A stretch of 64,000 nucleotides of DNA from Rothia aeria (GTDB lineage Bacteria; Actinomycetota; Actinomycetes; Actinomycetales; Micrococcaceae), in assembly GCA_002355935.1 (NCBI GenBank), contig AP017895.1, positions 1,612,001 to 1,676,000 on the forward strand, written 5' to 3'. The position numbers and the translations under genes were made by a program. Below, in pieces: positions 51,158 through 61,961 of this stretch; the first letter of the stretch is position 1, and each line of letters opens with the position of its first letter. Below the pieces are notes generated by a model. That model did no database searches. It was not told the origin of the DNA and saw nothing but the letters and a program-made list of their open reading frames with translations.

Positions 51158-52305
51158 ATGAGCGGAACACTCACTCAGGCTCTTCGCACCACACCCAGGA
51201 AAAAATGGGTTAAACGCTCCCTTATAGCTTTGCTTATTATTATTCTGGCCCTACTCTTGGGGGTCGGGTTTTATATCTGGAGTATCGGGCACACTTGGGA
51301 TAGCCAGACTCAGAAGTTTGACTCGATCACTGACTCTCAGGACGGTCTTGATAACCTCAAAAAACCCTTGGTGACCCCCCAGCAACCCCCACCTTCACCG
51401 GGCCCGAAGGTAAGGACACCAAATCTCTCGCCAGCGAAAAAGATCAGAATGGTGACGGCATCCTTGACACTGTTGAAGGCGGCAAAACCCGAGATATCGT
51501 TGATAGCCCCGGCACAGATATCCTGCTTCTAGGGAGCGATTCCCGCGCTGGCTCAGCCGATGCCGCGAAAGTCAGCGGACAGCGTGCCGATACTATTATG
51601 CTCATGCATATCCCCAAAGACGGTTCAGGGGTGTACCTGATCTCCATTATGCGTGATAGCTGGGTGAATATCCCCGGGTACGGCAGCGCAAAGGTAAACG
51701 CCGCCCTGAACTACGGTGGTATTGGGCTGCAGGTAGCTACCATTGAGCAGCTGCTGGGGATCAAAATCGACCATGTAGCTGAGATCGACTTCACCGGGTT
51801 CAAAGACCTGACCAACGCCGTCGGCGGGGTAGACGTTCAAGTACCCGTCGCCTTTAAAACCGGGGTGTGGTCGTACACCCCCGGCACCATGCACATGGAC
51901 GGCAGTACGGCACTGGCGTTCGTACGTGAACGCTATTCTTTCGCCGCCGGCGACTACCAGCGTGTACGTAACCAGCGTGCCTACCTGCGGGGCCTGTACA
52001 ACACCCTTAAAGCTCAGGGAGCGCTGAGCAGCATCGGGAAGTTCAAGACGGTCGTAGATTCCCTCAGCGGCTACCTGACCGTCGATAAGGGACTGGACTC
52101 CTCACAGGTCGCTAACCTGGCGGCCCCGGTGATTACAAACGGATCCACCGCAATGCACATGATGAGCCTACCCAACGCAGGGCCCGGGTGGTCTATGGAC
52201 GGGCAGTCTATTGTTCTGGTGGATCAGAAAGCGAACGCTGATCTTACCCGTGCGCTGCAGAACGATAAGATCACCGATTTCACCTCCGTATACGGTGAAG
52301 ACTAG
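51158..52305 (+). CDS. LytR-CpsA-Psr family cell-wall ligase (one frameshift)
   Basis: Repaired length is 382 residues. It has a positively charged N-terminus, one membrane segment (SLIALLIIILALLLGVGFYI), a linker, and the LCP domain: DILLLGSDSRAG near residue 125, RADTIMLMHIPKDG, SIMRDSWVNIPGYG, AVGGVDVQVP and LAFVRERYSFAAGDYQRVRN with the catalytic-arginine motif. Transfers anionic polymers or glycans to peptidoglycan. The break at CCCCC 51386-51390 is repaired by one C. Extracytoplasmic domain. Confidence 0.88.
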
Positions 52306-52353
52306 CCGCGCAGCGGAAGGCTAACGCTCAGCTGGTGCCTAGCTACGGCATAC

Positions 52354-52398
52354 GTGAAGGCCCCCACCCCGGTATACAACCGGGGTGGGGGCCTTCAC
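52354..52398. terminator. 20-bp bidirectional terminator
   Basis: Bases 52354-52373 pair fully with 52379-52398 around a 5-base loop, between two convergent genes. Among the strongest hairpins in the window. Confidence 0.85.
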
Positions 52399-52420
52399 CC
52401 ACATAGAACCACAACAGAAT

Positions 52421-53713
52421 TTAGCGGCGCGCCGTATTAAGTGGCTTCTCCGGTTTCTCCTGTTGTTGTTGTTGGGCCTCTTTCTGAGCCTCATAATCGG
52501 CGTATCGGATAACTGATGGGCTTACCGCCATCTGACGCCCAACATACAGGGTGGCTAAGACCAGCACCGCCCCCAGCGCCATAATAATGAAGCCCACCAC
52601 CAGGTACGAGAACGCCACGATCAAGCCGATTAACAGCGCAGCCAAACCGGTGACGCTCATAAGAGTCAGCAGACGGCGGCGCTCGCCCCGTACGACGGCT
52701 TCGGTACTGTCCTCCTGCAGCCCCTCAGCCCTGAGAGTTTCAGGAGCAGCGGTCTCAGCGGGGGCACCTCCACCGGTGAGCGCGCTCATGAACCCGCGTC
52801 GCTTCTTCGTTGTTGATTCCTCAATAGCGGAGCGGTTATTCTCACCCTCAGTGGCAACATATGCGTCAGGAACCTCATAGGCCACCCCTTCGGGGAGCAG
52901 CTCAGGAACATTATTCGGCAGGGTGCGGTACCATTCCGCCGGGATCTCGCTGGCTCGCAGTGCTTGAACCGTCAGCGAAAGCTCCAAGCTATTGCCACGG
53001 ATAGTACCCCAGGCGCTTGTGAGGCGGTTACGGTCATAGGCATACTTCACCACGGGAGCTAGCTGCGCGGACATTTGTGTGCTTAGCCGGCCCACCAACT
53101 TACGGTCGTGGAGCACCTCAACTGTGTCGATAAGACGCCCATCTGAGAGCTTCATCTGGTTCGCCTCAAGGGTCAGAATCACACGCCCTTCACCATTGGG
53201 GGGCAGGATACTGTGCAGGTACTCTGAATGGTCTTTCTCATCAAGAACCTTCATTGACTGCCCCTGCGGAAGCAGGGCCGCTCGCGCGGGGGCCTGGTTA
53301 ATGGGGAAGAGCGAACCTGGTGCTGAAAGCGACAACACACCGTAACTTTCGATGCGGGTGCCCTCACCGACACGGCGCGCAATAGCTGAGAGCTGCAGGT
53401 GAACTACCGGAACGTAACCTGAAGCAACTACTCGCGTTATTGGCTCCCAGTATGCGGCTGAATCCTTAACACTCATCCGGCCAACTTTGAGCTCGTCAAT
53501 GTACACGGCGATACTCTTAGGCTCATAAGGATTATCTGGTTCAGGTACGAGGTGGGCCTCTCCGAACCAGATGCGCTCGCGGTCAATGTGGAGTTCTTCA
53601 AAGACTTGAAGGGTTTCGGCCTCGTAGTAGCCATCGGTAACAATCTCGACGCTTCCGCGGTCACCGAGGATGTAGTCGACCAAAGTAAACTCCTTATATT
53701 TATGTGGATACAT
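52421..53713 (-). CDS. HIRAN-like domain protein with C-terminal membrane segments
   Basis: 430 residues. Residues about 45-85 read GEAHLVPEPDNPYEPKSIAV then YIDELKVGRMSVKDSAAY. This is the shape of HIRAN-like domains (EPDNPYDPNAIAV, then a GYL-S turn). Similar strands may recur in the middle. A linker is followed by two hydrophobic helices near residues 355-405 (LMSVTGLAALLIGLIVAFSY, VVGFIIMALGAVLVLATLYV) and a Gln/Pro tail. HIRAN domains bind DNA ends in other proteins; here the membrane anchor makes the role unclear. Assignment is by pattern only. Confidence 0.45.
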   Translation of the reverse strand: MYPHKYKEFTLVDYILGDRGSVEIVTDGYYEAETLQVFEELHIDRERIWFGEAHLVPEPDNPYEPKSIAVYIDELKVGRMSVKDSAAYWEPITRVVASGYVPVVHLQLSAIARRVGEGTRIESYGVLSLSAPGSLFPINQAPARAALLPQGQSMKVLDEKDHSEYLHSILPPNGEGRVILTLEANQMKLSDGRLIDTVEVLHDRKLVGRLSTQMSAQLAPVVKYAYDRNRLTSAWGTIRGNSLELSLTVQALRASEIPAEWYRTLPNNVPELLPEGVAYEVPDAYVATEGENNRSAIEESTTKKRRGFMSALTGGGAPAETAAPETLRAEGLQEDSTEAVVRGERRRLLTLMSVTGLAALLIGLIVAFSYLVVGFIIMALGAVLVLATLYVGRQMAVSPSVIRYADYEAQKEAQQQQQEKPEKPLNTARR

Positions 53714-53875
53714 TTATCGGGTGACAGATAATGCTTCTATTCTCTCATGTTTTTGAGACTGAGCCGAACAGAGGTACAGCAAAAACTAGCGATTCTCTGA
53801 CCCAAAAACTTTTTGCGGTTTTAACACCTGTGACGAGTCGTGGGGTACCCGGTGTGCCGTGTAAACACCGGCAGT

Positions 53876-53924
53876 ACGCAGGTGCCCGGCCCTCGCCCCG
53901 GTGGGATGCGCCGGGCGCCTGCGT
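53876..53924. terminator. Hairpin downstream of pepN
   Basis: ACGCAGG-T-GCCCGGC (53876-53890) pairs with GCCGGGC-G-CCTGCGT (53910-53924), within the 238-base gap between two minus-strand genes. The gap otherwise holds nothing I can name. Confidence 0.6.
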
Positions 53925-53951
53925 CCATGAGGTGAGCGAATACACAGGCGT

Positions 53952-56614
53952 TTAGTGTGTCGCGTTGAACTTCTGTGCGTTCAGGTTACGCCGGGTGAGG
54001 TCTTGGGCCTCAAGGATGAGGCGACGTAACGCTGAGGGCGCTTCGGGGTGCTCCTGCAGCCAGCGTTCGGCGAGGGCTACCGGGGCGGTATCGTCCACGT
54101 CTAATCCTGCGGCTGATCCGTGGCCGTAGGAGATGCGCGGGTAGAGCCCACGTACGATACGGGTAGCCATCCCAATGGACCGGGACTCCCAAATATCGCT
54201 CAGCGCCGCGAAGTAGCTCTCGAAGTATGGTTCACGCAACTCATCGGGGCCGAGGCGGAATCCGTTGGCGGTTGAGGAGAGGGCGTCGTTTGAGAGGGTG
54301 CTGTCTTCCATAACTGTACGGTATGCCTCTGCCTTGTGCTCGGCCTGCGGTAATGCCGCGAGCGCGTAAGCGTAACCATTGGCTGAGATGGAGGAGGGGT
54401 TGTAACGGGCAGCCTGCTCCAGCTCAGTGACGCTCACAAGGTTCCGTTCGGCGAGGGCACCAAGGGCGGCCCAGCCGAGGTTCTGGTCGTAGGGTATGCC
54501 TGTGGCCACTGCAATGTCTCCGGTGGTGTCTTCAAAGGCCCCGCGGGCGATGTCGCGGCATGTTTCTTCGCCTTGGGTGGCGACGCCGCTCACCGTGATG
54601 AGGGCGCGGAGCAGGATGAGCTGCGCATCCGATCCGGGGGAGGCGGCTGCGAGGGCGGTGCTGAATGCATCATGGAGTGCGTTGTAGAGGTTTTCCCGTT
54701 CTGTTTGGGAGGCATAGTTCGCTACCGCTGCTTGGGCGTGGGAGACCATGCTGCCAAGCAGGGAGGCGCTGGGTTCGAGGGACACGTTGCGCACTACTGC
54801 ATCTACGAAGGTGCTGACCGGCAGGCGGGCATCGCGCACATTCTCCCAGAGGGCGCCCCAGATCAGCCCGCGAGATAGCGTGGATTCGAGGGTGGATACA
54901 CCAGTGATTGCAGCCTGCAGCCCATCGTCGTTAGTGAGTGCCACTTTTGCGTAGGTGTGGTCTTGGGCGTTGAGCATGAGCAGGTCGGCTTCACCCACTT
55001 GCTTTTGTGCTCATCGGTGAGCTCAACCCGGTGTTCTGTGATGGGCTCACTGGGGTATTCCAGGGAGAGCACCCCCGTTGAGACCAGCCGGTTCTCATGC
55101 TGGCGGAAGGTCTCTAGTTTGACCACATGCGGGCGCCCGACCCCTGCAGGTATGCCTTCGGGGAGCTGCTGGGTGAGGTACAGGTCGGTGAGTTGCCCGT
55201 CGGTGCTGTAGATGCGGCGGGTTCCCAAAGTTGAGAGACCTGAGGTTTGCAGCCAGGCCCGTGACCACGCCTGCATATCCCTGCCGGATACTTCGTTGAG
55301 TACGGACAGGAAATCGTTGAGGGTGGTGTTCGCCCATTCGTGGCGTTTGAAGTACACGCGGGCTGCTTCGATGAAGGTGTCGAAGCCCACGTAGGCGACC
55401 AGCTGTTTGAGGGTGGAGGCCCCTTTAGCGTAGGTAATGCCGTCAAAGTTTTGGCTTGCCGCCTCAAGGTGCGCAATGTCGGCCACGATCGGGTGGGTGG
55501 TGGGCAGCTGGTCCTGCTGGTACGCCCATGCTTTGCGCTGGTTGTCGAAGGTGACCCAGGCGTCTTTGAACCCGTTGGCTTCGATAGCGCCGAGAGTGCC
55601 CATGAAATCGGCGAATGATTCTTTGAGCCAGAGATCGTCCCACCATTTCATGGTGACTAGATCGCCGAACCACATGTGCGCCATCTCGTGGCAGATGGTG
55701 TTGGTGCGCCCTTCCAAGTCATCCTCGGTGGCACCAGAAACAAAAATGTAGTCTTCGGTGAAGGTCACCATGCCCGGGTTTTCCATGGCGCCAATATTGT
55801 ATTCGGGCACGAATGCCTGCTCATATTTGGGGTATGGGTAGGGGTAGTCGAAGAGGTCTTGGAAGAAGTCCAGCCCGTTTTTGGTGACCCGGAAAATATT
55901 GTCGTAGTCGAAATGTGGTTTGAGGGAGTATCGGCAGTAAGCAACCAACGGCACGTCTCCACTATTGACGGTGCTCTTGGGGCGGTAGGTGTCGGTTGCG
56001 GTGAAGTATTCTCCGGCAAGAATCGCGGTGATGTAGGTGGAGATACGTTCAGTGGGGGCAAAAACACGTTTGGTGATACCCGAATCGGTGGGGTCGGGTA
56101 CTTCCGTGTCAAGCACCCCGTTAGAGCTGACCACCCATTCTTTGGGGGCGGTGACCCGGAAATTGAAGACAGCTTTCAGGTCGGGCTGCTCAAAGTTCGG
56201 GAAGACTCGGCGGCAGTCGGCGGGCTCGTACTGGGTATAGAGGTATACGCGCTGATCGGAGGGATCGATGTAGCGGTGTAGGCCCTCCCCGGAGCGCGAG
56301 TAGTAGGAGCGCCCATGAATGGTGAGTTCGTTGTGTTTGGCCAGGTTCGGCAGTTTAATACGGGATCCGTCAATGACTTCGGCGAGGTTCAGGTGGGTGC
56401 CGTTGAGCCTGACTGAGTCAATGGAGTGGTGAATGTAATCGATGAATGTTTCGGCTCCAGCTTTGGCGTCAAACCGTACGGTGGTGACGGTGGGGTAGGA
56501 TTCTCGGGTCTCGTCCTTGGCGTGGGTGAGATCCAAATGCACGTGGTATGACTCTACGGTGAGTAGCTCTGAGCGGTGCGCGGCTTCTTCGCGGGTAAGG
56601 TTCTCATTCTTCAT
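53952..56614 (-). CDS. pepN: Aminopeptidase N, M1 family (one frameshift)
   Basis: Zinc aminopeptidase that trims N-terminal residues from peptides. Repaired length is 887 residues, normal. The substrate motif GAMENPGMVTF and the zinc motif HEMAHMWFGDLVTMKWWDD with the downstream glutamate in WLKESFADF are clear near residues 255-310. The N-terminal beta domain and the long helical C-terminal region (ERAP1-like) follow. The break near 54992 is explained by one lost G in GG (minus strand), giving KSKWVEADLLMLN. ATG 56614 is preferred over an extended frame that begins with low-quality sequence. Confidence 0.92.
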
Positions 56615-56855
56615 AGTCTCTATTCTAAGCTTCTGTGCGGGGAGGAAATGAGCGTGTCGAGACGGCGTGGCGCGGTACGGGTTAGAGTACGCCATAAACG
56701 GTGCGGGAAATTCGGGGCGGTCATGAAACCGCCCCGCAACACCCCGCAAACAGTGGTGTATAACACGTCTATTTGATTTGCGCGGGTGCGGTAAAGCCCG
56801 TAAAGTATTACATGTTGCTGTGGGCGGCCACTCTGTGAAGGCCCACAAGTCACCT

Positions 56856-56944
56856 GCGCGGGTGGCGGAATAGGCAGACGCGCTAGCTTGAGGTGCTAGT
56901 CCTCGTATTAGAGGGTGGGGGTTCAAGTCCCCCCTCGCGCACCA
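56856..56944 (+). tRNA. tRNA-Leu (GAG anticodon)
   Basis: The 89-nt cloverleaf is complete with encoded CCA. The acceptor stem GCGCGGG pairs with CTCGCGC (one G-T pair). The anticodon stem CTAGC/GCTAG encloses loop TTGAGGT with GAG at 56890-56892. A long variable arm identifies it as class II, and the T-arm is GGGGG TTCAAGT CCCCC. Confidence 0.95.
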
Positions 56945-56972
56945 AGACCTTGAATAGTTAAGGCAGAAAAGG

Positions 56973-57000
56973 GCCCCAGTAGTTACACTGGGGCTCTTTC
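56973..57000 (+). terminator. Terminator of tRNA-Leu
   Basis: GCCCCAGT (56973-56980) pairs with ACTGGGGC (56987-56994), followed by TCTTTC. Confidence 0.75.
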
Positions 57001-57192
57001 TTATAGACCATGTTTTTATACCTGCTCACCTTGTGCGCCTCAACCCCAATACATAACCCTAAGGTTAAACTGCATAGTTTGCGGTGGGAATTATTGTCAT
57101 GGATGCTTAAAAGTAGTTCTGACGAGAATCCAGAATTTCAGGCATATATCAGTTGCTAACCTGACAAACCACTAAAGATAGGGGTATCCCCG

Positions 57193-58041
57193 GTGAAAGC
57201 TTACGATATAACGTTTGATATTACACCTCAGGAGCCCACACGCACCTGGTCCTACGACCCCCAGGAAAAAACACTAGTTACAGAGCAGGCGGCGGTGACC
57301 GAAGCAGGCTGGTTAGGCTCTCGCGGTCCAGGCATTAGTGACGAACAGTGGCCGCGAAGCCCCCACACAGGGCTTCCCATGCAACACATCTTCACCCTGC
57401 ACCTACCGGAACCATACCGCAGGCGCGGCCCCGAATACGTGGCGGTATCTTTCTTCGCGGGAGACTCGTGGGAAATCATCCAAGAAATACCCCCACTATT
57501 GCTGAAAGAACACAGCGACACCCCGCTCACAACGCAGCTGCGACAGTACCAGCCGCACCCAATGTTTCAAGAACTACACGACTCCTTAGACGGTGTTTTC
57601 GGGCTCCTTTACCTAACCCGCGAAGAGTTCTCGGCCCGCAGCAACGGCCCCACCAACCCGTACCGGGAAGGTGAACAATTCATTGTTCTTCCGCTGCGTC
57701 AGCGCACCCGGCTCTTCACCCAGTGGGGCGCCGCCCACCCCACCCAAGCGCTCGGACTGGTATACCGCCCCGACCCGAATGCGGGAGTCCCGCCTGCCGA
57801 TGACGGAGTGAACGGGTACGAAGACCCCTGGGACGAAGAAACCGGTGATTTTCGAAACTGGGCCGACCCGCTCTTCTCCAAATGCCACCTAGGCGGCACC
57901 GCCTTACCCGGACAGTTCCTACCGTCAGGGCTCAGCGCCTACTACCTGGAGATCACTGAGATGGGTGTTCTTGAATTCGGAGACTGCGGCAGTGCCCAAA
58001 TCGATCTCGATAACAATGTTTTTGACTGGACCTGCGGCTAG
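57193..58041 (+). CDS. Unknown protein, possibly DUF1963/YwqG-like
   Basis: 282 residues from GTG 57193 behind AAAGATAGGGG. It has no signal peptide or membrane segment. It reads WLGSRGPGISDEQWPRSPHT, GLPMQHIFTLHLPEPYRR, a middle with FIVLPLRQRTRL, and an end LEITEMGVLEFGDCGSAQID. The WPRSPHTGLPM start of a beta block and the FGDCG turn resemble DUF1963/YwqG proteins, but key ligands of that family cannot be checked by eye. It sits alone between the tRNA-Leu terminator and the amidohydrolase, a common place for acquired genes. Confidence 0.4.
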   Translation: MKAYDITFDITPQEPTRTWSYDPQEKTLVTEQAAVTEAGWLGSRGPGISDEQWPRSPHTGLPMQHIFTLHLPEPYRRRGPEYVAVSFFAGDSWEIIQEIPPLLLKEHSDTPLTTQLRQYQPHPMFQELHDSLDGVFGLLYLTREEFSARSNGPTNPYREGEQFIVLPLRQRTRLFTQWGAAHPTQALGLVYRPDPNAGVPPADDGVNGYEDPWDEETGDFRNWADPLFSKCHLGGTALPGQFLPSGLSAYYLEITEMGVLEFGDCGSAQIDLDNNVFDWTCG

Positions 58042-58134
58042 AAGAACACCCAAAAGCCTCCAACCTTCTGAAATCACACATCCCGCACCCCACCCGCCCA
58101 ACCTGCCGGAGGAATCATCCGGTAGCGTAGAACT

Positions 58135-59534
58135 ATGAACAGCAACCCACACCCTAACCTGAGCACACAATCCGCCGCACAAAAACAGCACACCCCGGAA
58201 GCGAATTCCTCACCGCACTCACCGCCGAAACAGAACACCGTAAAGCAACAGCGCAGCACAACATCACCCAGCGCCCCATAGACGAAGACTGCGGGTACGC
58301 GAACCTCAAACACGACATCGCCAAAGCCATCGCCGGGCGTAAAGAACAGCTCATACAACTGCTGCACGCCATCCATCAGAATCCCGAAACCGCCTACCAA
58401 GAACGGTACGCCTGCGCAGAGCTCACCCGAGCAGTACACGATGCTGGAATCAACGTGGAAACCCCCGTCTACGGGCTGGACACCGCATTTGCCGCCACAC
58501 TCCAATCCGCCAACTATGACCCCCACAAACACCGCACCATCGCCATCCTCTCCGAATACGACGCCTTACCCGGTATCGGCCACGGCTGCGGACACAACGT
58601 GATCGCAGCCGCGGGCCTTGGTGCCTTTCTCGCGCTCGCCGACACCCTACGGAAAACCCCGGAGGCGTTCAGCGGACGCATTATCTACCTGGGAACCCCC
58701 GCCGAAGAATCCGACGCCGGCAAAGAAAACATGGCACGTGCCGGAGCATTCGACACGGCGGATGCAGCCATTATGGTGCACCCGTATTTCATCGATGTAG
58801 CGGATCAGGCATGGCTAGGGCGACGTGAATGCCGCGTCACTTACCGCGGAATCAGCGCCCACGCCTCCTCCCACCCTTTTATGGGCCGCAACGCCCTAGA
58901 CGCCGCAGCACTGGCCTACCAGGGGCTGGGGCTGTTACGCCAACAGCTGCCGGTCAGCGACCGTATCCACGCCATTATCGACAGCGGGGGACAGACCCCC
59001 AACCTCATCCCGCAGACGGCAAGCCTGCACATTAATATCCGCTCCCGATACGCCCCCACCCTACGGGCACTCTCACACCGAATAGAAGACGTACTTCACG
59101 GCGCAGCACTCATGGCGGGCGTACAGGCCGATATCCGCTGGGATTCCTCACCTATGACCATGCCAGTACGCTCCAACCAAACACTAGGGCAACGATGGGT
59201 ACTGGCTCAACGCGAGATAGGGCGCAACCCATACCCGGCTGGAACCATCAGCGACACCCTAGCAGCATCCACCGACTTCGGGAACATTAGCCTGCGCCTA
59301 CCAGGAATCCACCCACTCATCCAGATAGCACCCGAAGGAACCGGCCTACACACCGCAGAATTCGCCGCCGCCGCACAATCACCCCGCGCCGAAGAAGCAG
59401 CACTTGACGGCGCCTACGGCCTAGCGGTGGTAGCACTTGATTTCCTCACAGATGATGCGCTCGCCGCCGACGTGCAGGCAGAATTTGAAAAGGCCGGGGG
59501 AGCGGTGCAGGTGCAAACATACTTCGACAGCTAA
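58135..59534 (+). CDS. M20 family amidohydrolase/peptidase (one frameshift)
   Basis: Repaired length is 466 residues. Metal-binding motifs of M20D enzymes: SEYDALPGIGHGCGHNVIAA near residue 145 (H and C/H ligands) and GTPAEESDAGKENMA near 190 with the catalytic Glu pair. A dimerisation/lid domain with GISAHASSHPFMGRNALDAA follows, and ASTDFGNISLR near the end. Probably hydrolyses an N-acylated amino acid or dipeptide. The break at CCCC 58193-58196 is repaired by one C; the start is then ATG 58135. The first 60 residues are Gln/Ala/Thr-rich. Confidence 0.82.
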
Positions 59535-59670
59535 GAACCGTCACAAAACTGCCATCACCTAACTCCACCCCACACAGGCGATCACCACAACACGCCAGCA
59601 GATTGTCGCTTCTGTGACCTGCATGAAAAAGTCAATCCGCCCTTATATGGTTTTATGAGAGAAAAATCGG

Positions 59671-59695
59671 TTGTAGCACCATAAAGCCGCTACAA
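59671..59695. promoter_or_regulatory. Inverted repeat upstream of ldh
   Basis: TTGTAGC (59671-59677) and GCTACAA (59689-59695) form a perfect 7-bp inverted repeat with an 11-base spacer, about 110 bases before the ldh start. It could be a regulator site; it does not match a Rex box. The remaining 59535-59802 is AT-rich, with a CATAAT -10-like element near 59744. Confidence 0.4.
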
Positions 59696-59802
59696 ATCTC
59701 TAAAAATCAAAAATAAAACCACACAAACCCTCAAAAATAGGGCATAATAGAACACAGGGAAACCCCCGCACTAACCCCTCACATCAACCGAGAGGAAAAC
59801 CC

Positions 59803-60762
59803 ATGAACGGCGAAACTCGACCCACCAAACTCGGCATCATCGGCGCAGGCGGCGTTGGTAGCGCAACCGCATACGCAGCCACCCTTCGCGGCTCAGCCAG
59901 TGAAATCGTACTCTACGACATCGACGGCAAACGCGCCCACGCAGAAGCCCTTGACATCGCCCACGGCTCCATGTTCGCCCACGAAGCAAACATCATCGGC
60001 GGAAGCGAACTCGAAACCCTCAAAGACGCCGACATGATCATCATCACCGCCGGCGCACGCCAAGAACCCAACCAGCCCCGCATGGAACTCGCCGGAGCCA
60101 ACGTCCGCATCCTCGAAAAACTCCTCCCAGACCTCATGAGCGTCGCCCCCGGCGCCATCTACATGCTCGTCACCAACCCCTGCGACGTCCTCACCGTCGT
60201 CACCCAAAAAATCACCGGCCTACCCGCCAACCGAGTACTCTCCTCCGGCACCGTCCTCGACTCCTCCCGCCTACGCTGGCTCATCGCCGCCAAAGCAGGA
60301 GTATCCATTAAAAGCGTCCACGCCAACATCGTCGGCGAACACGGCGACTCCGAATTCCCCGTCTGGTCCGCCGCAAACATCGGCATGGTCCCCCTCACCG
60401 AATGGGAACACAACGGCCAGAAACTCTTCACCCAAGACGTACGCGACTCCCTCGCCCACGACGCAATGCGCGCCGCCTACAACGTCATCGCAGGCAAAGG
60501 CTCCACCAACTACGCCATCGGCGTTTCAGCCTCCCGCATCGCCGAAGCCTTCCTCCAAGGCCAAAACGCAGTACTACCCGTCTCCACCACCATGGCAGGA
60601 AAAATGTACGGCTTCAACAACGTCGCACTCTCCCTACCCTCCATCGTCAGCCGCGACGGCGTACAACGCGTCCTAGAAGTCCCCATGGACGACAACGAAC
60701 ACGCAAAACTACGCGCCTCCGCAGAAGCAATCCGAGCATCCCTCGACACCCTCGGATACTAA
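59803..60762 (+). CDS. ldh: L-lactate dehydrogenase
   Basis: Interconverts pyruvate and L-lactate with NAD. 319 residues. The NAD motif GIIGAGGVGSATAYA is at residue 10. Substrate-loop residues AGARQEPNQPRMEL contain the Gln typical of LDH (malate enzymes have Arg). The loop VTNPCDVLT, the active-site VGEHGDSEFPVWS with catalytic His, and a C-terminal helix follow. ATG 59803 has GAGAGGAAAA upstream. Codon use is extreme: almost all codons end in C or A. Confidence 0.9.
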   Translation: MNGETRPTKLGIIGAGGVGSATAYAATLRGSASEIVLYDIDGKRAHAEALDIAHGSMFAHEANIIGGSELETLKDADMIIITAGARQEPNQPRMELAGANVRILEKLLPDLMSVAPGAIYMLVTNPCDVLTVVTQKITGLPANRVLSSGTVLDSSRLRWLIAAKAGVSIKSVHANIVGEHGDSEFPVWSAANIGMVPLTEWEHNGQKLFTQDVRDSLAHDAMRAAYNVIAGKGSTNYAIGVSASRIAEAFLQGQNAVLPVSTTMAGKMYGFNNVALSLPSIVSRDGVQRVLEVPMDDNEHAKLRASAEAIRASLDTLGY

Positions 60763-60781
60763 CCACCCCATAACACCCCAC

Positions 60782-60817
60782 CAGGCGCGCACCCACACCA
60801 CAACGGGTGCGCGCCTG
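60782..60817. terminator. Hairpin downstream of ldh
   Basis: CAGGCGCGCACCC (60782-60794) pairs with GGGTGCGCGCCTG (60805-60817), 13 bp. There is no T-run. Confidence 0.65.
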
Positions 60818-60866
60818 AACACACCACCCACACCACAACCCAAGACCAGTGGGATACAATAACACC

Positions 60867-61148
60867 ATGAACAACAACCCCCACACCGAACTTGACCGCC
60901 TCATCACCGCACTCAAAAACCACCTCACCGCCGTCACTAACCGCAACGGCGAACATGACCCCGCCATCGACGAAGCCTACGTAGAAATCGCCAATGCCTT
61001 CGAAACCTACGAAAACGCCCTCTTCGAAGAACACAACGAAGTCACCCCCCTCGCCGTCTACGGAGATGACGACGACGAAGACCTCGAAGAACTCCTCACC
61101 AACGATGACAACACCTTCACCCCCGAAGACGACATCGACTACGAATAA
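60867..61148 (+). CDS. Small acidic protein upstream of recO
   Basis: 93 residues from ATG 60867 (a GTG at 60849 would add six; that region looks like a -10 element). It has a helical part with LDRLITALKNHLTAV and ALFEEHNEVTPLAVY, then a strongly acidic tail (DDDDEDLEELLTNDD). It is similar in size and placement to a small actinobacterial protein sometimes labelled primosomal; no motif supports that. Eight bases before recO. Confidence 0.5.
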   Translation: MNNNPHTELDRLITALKNHLTAVTNRNGEHDPAIDEAYVEIANAFETYENALFEEHNEVTPLAVYGDDDDEDLEELLTNDDNTFTPEDDIDYE

Positions 61149-61155
61149 ACCCACA

Positions 61156-61909
61156 GTGAGCACCCCCAAAACCTACACCGACCACGCACTCATCCTCCGC
61201 ACCCAAAACCTCGGCGAAGCAGACCGCATCATCATCATGCTCACCCGCAACAACGGCATCACCCACGCCGTTGCAAAATCAATCCGCAAACCCAACTCAA
61301 AATTCGGCGCCCGCCTCGAACCCTACATGCACGTAGCCCTCTCCCTCACCCAAGGGCGCGGCACACTCCGCACCATCACCCAAACCACCACACTCCACGC
61401 CTACACCGCCCCCATCATGGGCGACTACACCGCCTACACCACCGCAGCAGTCATCGCCGAAACCTGCGAAACCCTCACCACCAACACGCCCCCCGAAGAA
61501 ACCCCACCCCACTACACCCTCACCCACGGTGCGCTCGCAACTCTCGCCCACAAAAACACCACCCGCACCACATCCTCGCACGCTACCTCACCCAAGCCAT
61601 GCAACTAGCCGGATGGCCCCTCACCACCAACACCTGCATCCACTGCGGAACCCCAACCCCCACCAGCTACCACACCCCCCACGGCACACTCTGCCCCACC
61701 TGCGCCCACACCGCCACAACACCCCTAACCCCACTCAACACCCAAGAAACCACCTACCTCAACGCCCTCACCACCGGCCACTGGGACACCATCGACAAAA
61801 CCCCCACCCACACCACCCAAAAATCCTCAACCTCATCCTCAACACCACCCAATACCACCTCGAAACCCCCCTCAAAACCCTCACCCACCTCGAAACCAAA
61901 ACACCATAA
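61156..61909 (+). CDS. recO: DNA repair protein RecO (two frameshifts)
   Basis: Recombination mediator that loads RecA onto gaps with RecF/RecR. Repaired length is 251 residues. The N-terminal OB domain has DHALILRTQNLGEADRIIIM then KSIRKPNSKFGARLEPYMHV, and the C-terminal zinc site is CIHCG with the later CPTCA. Two losses break the frame: C in CCC 61562-61564 and A in AAAAA 61819-61823. The first repair gives NTTPHHILARYLTQAMQLAG. GTG 61156 is chosen as the start because RecO homology begins there. Biased codon usage continues. Confidence 0.85.
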
Positions 61910-61961
61910 CCCCACACGGTACAATAACCCCAAGAAACCACCCCCAACCTGAAAGACCCCA

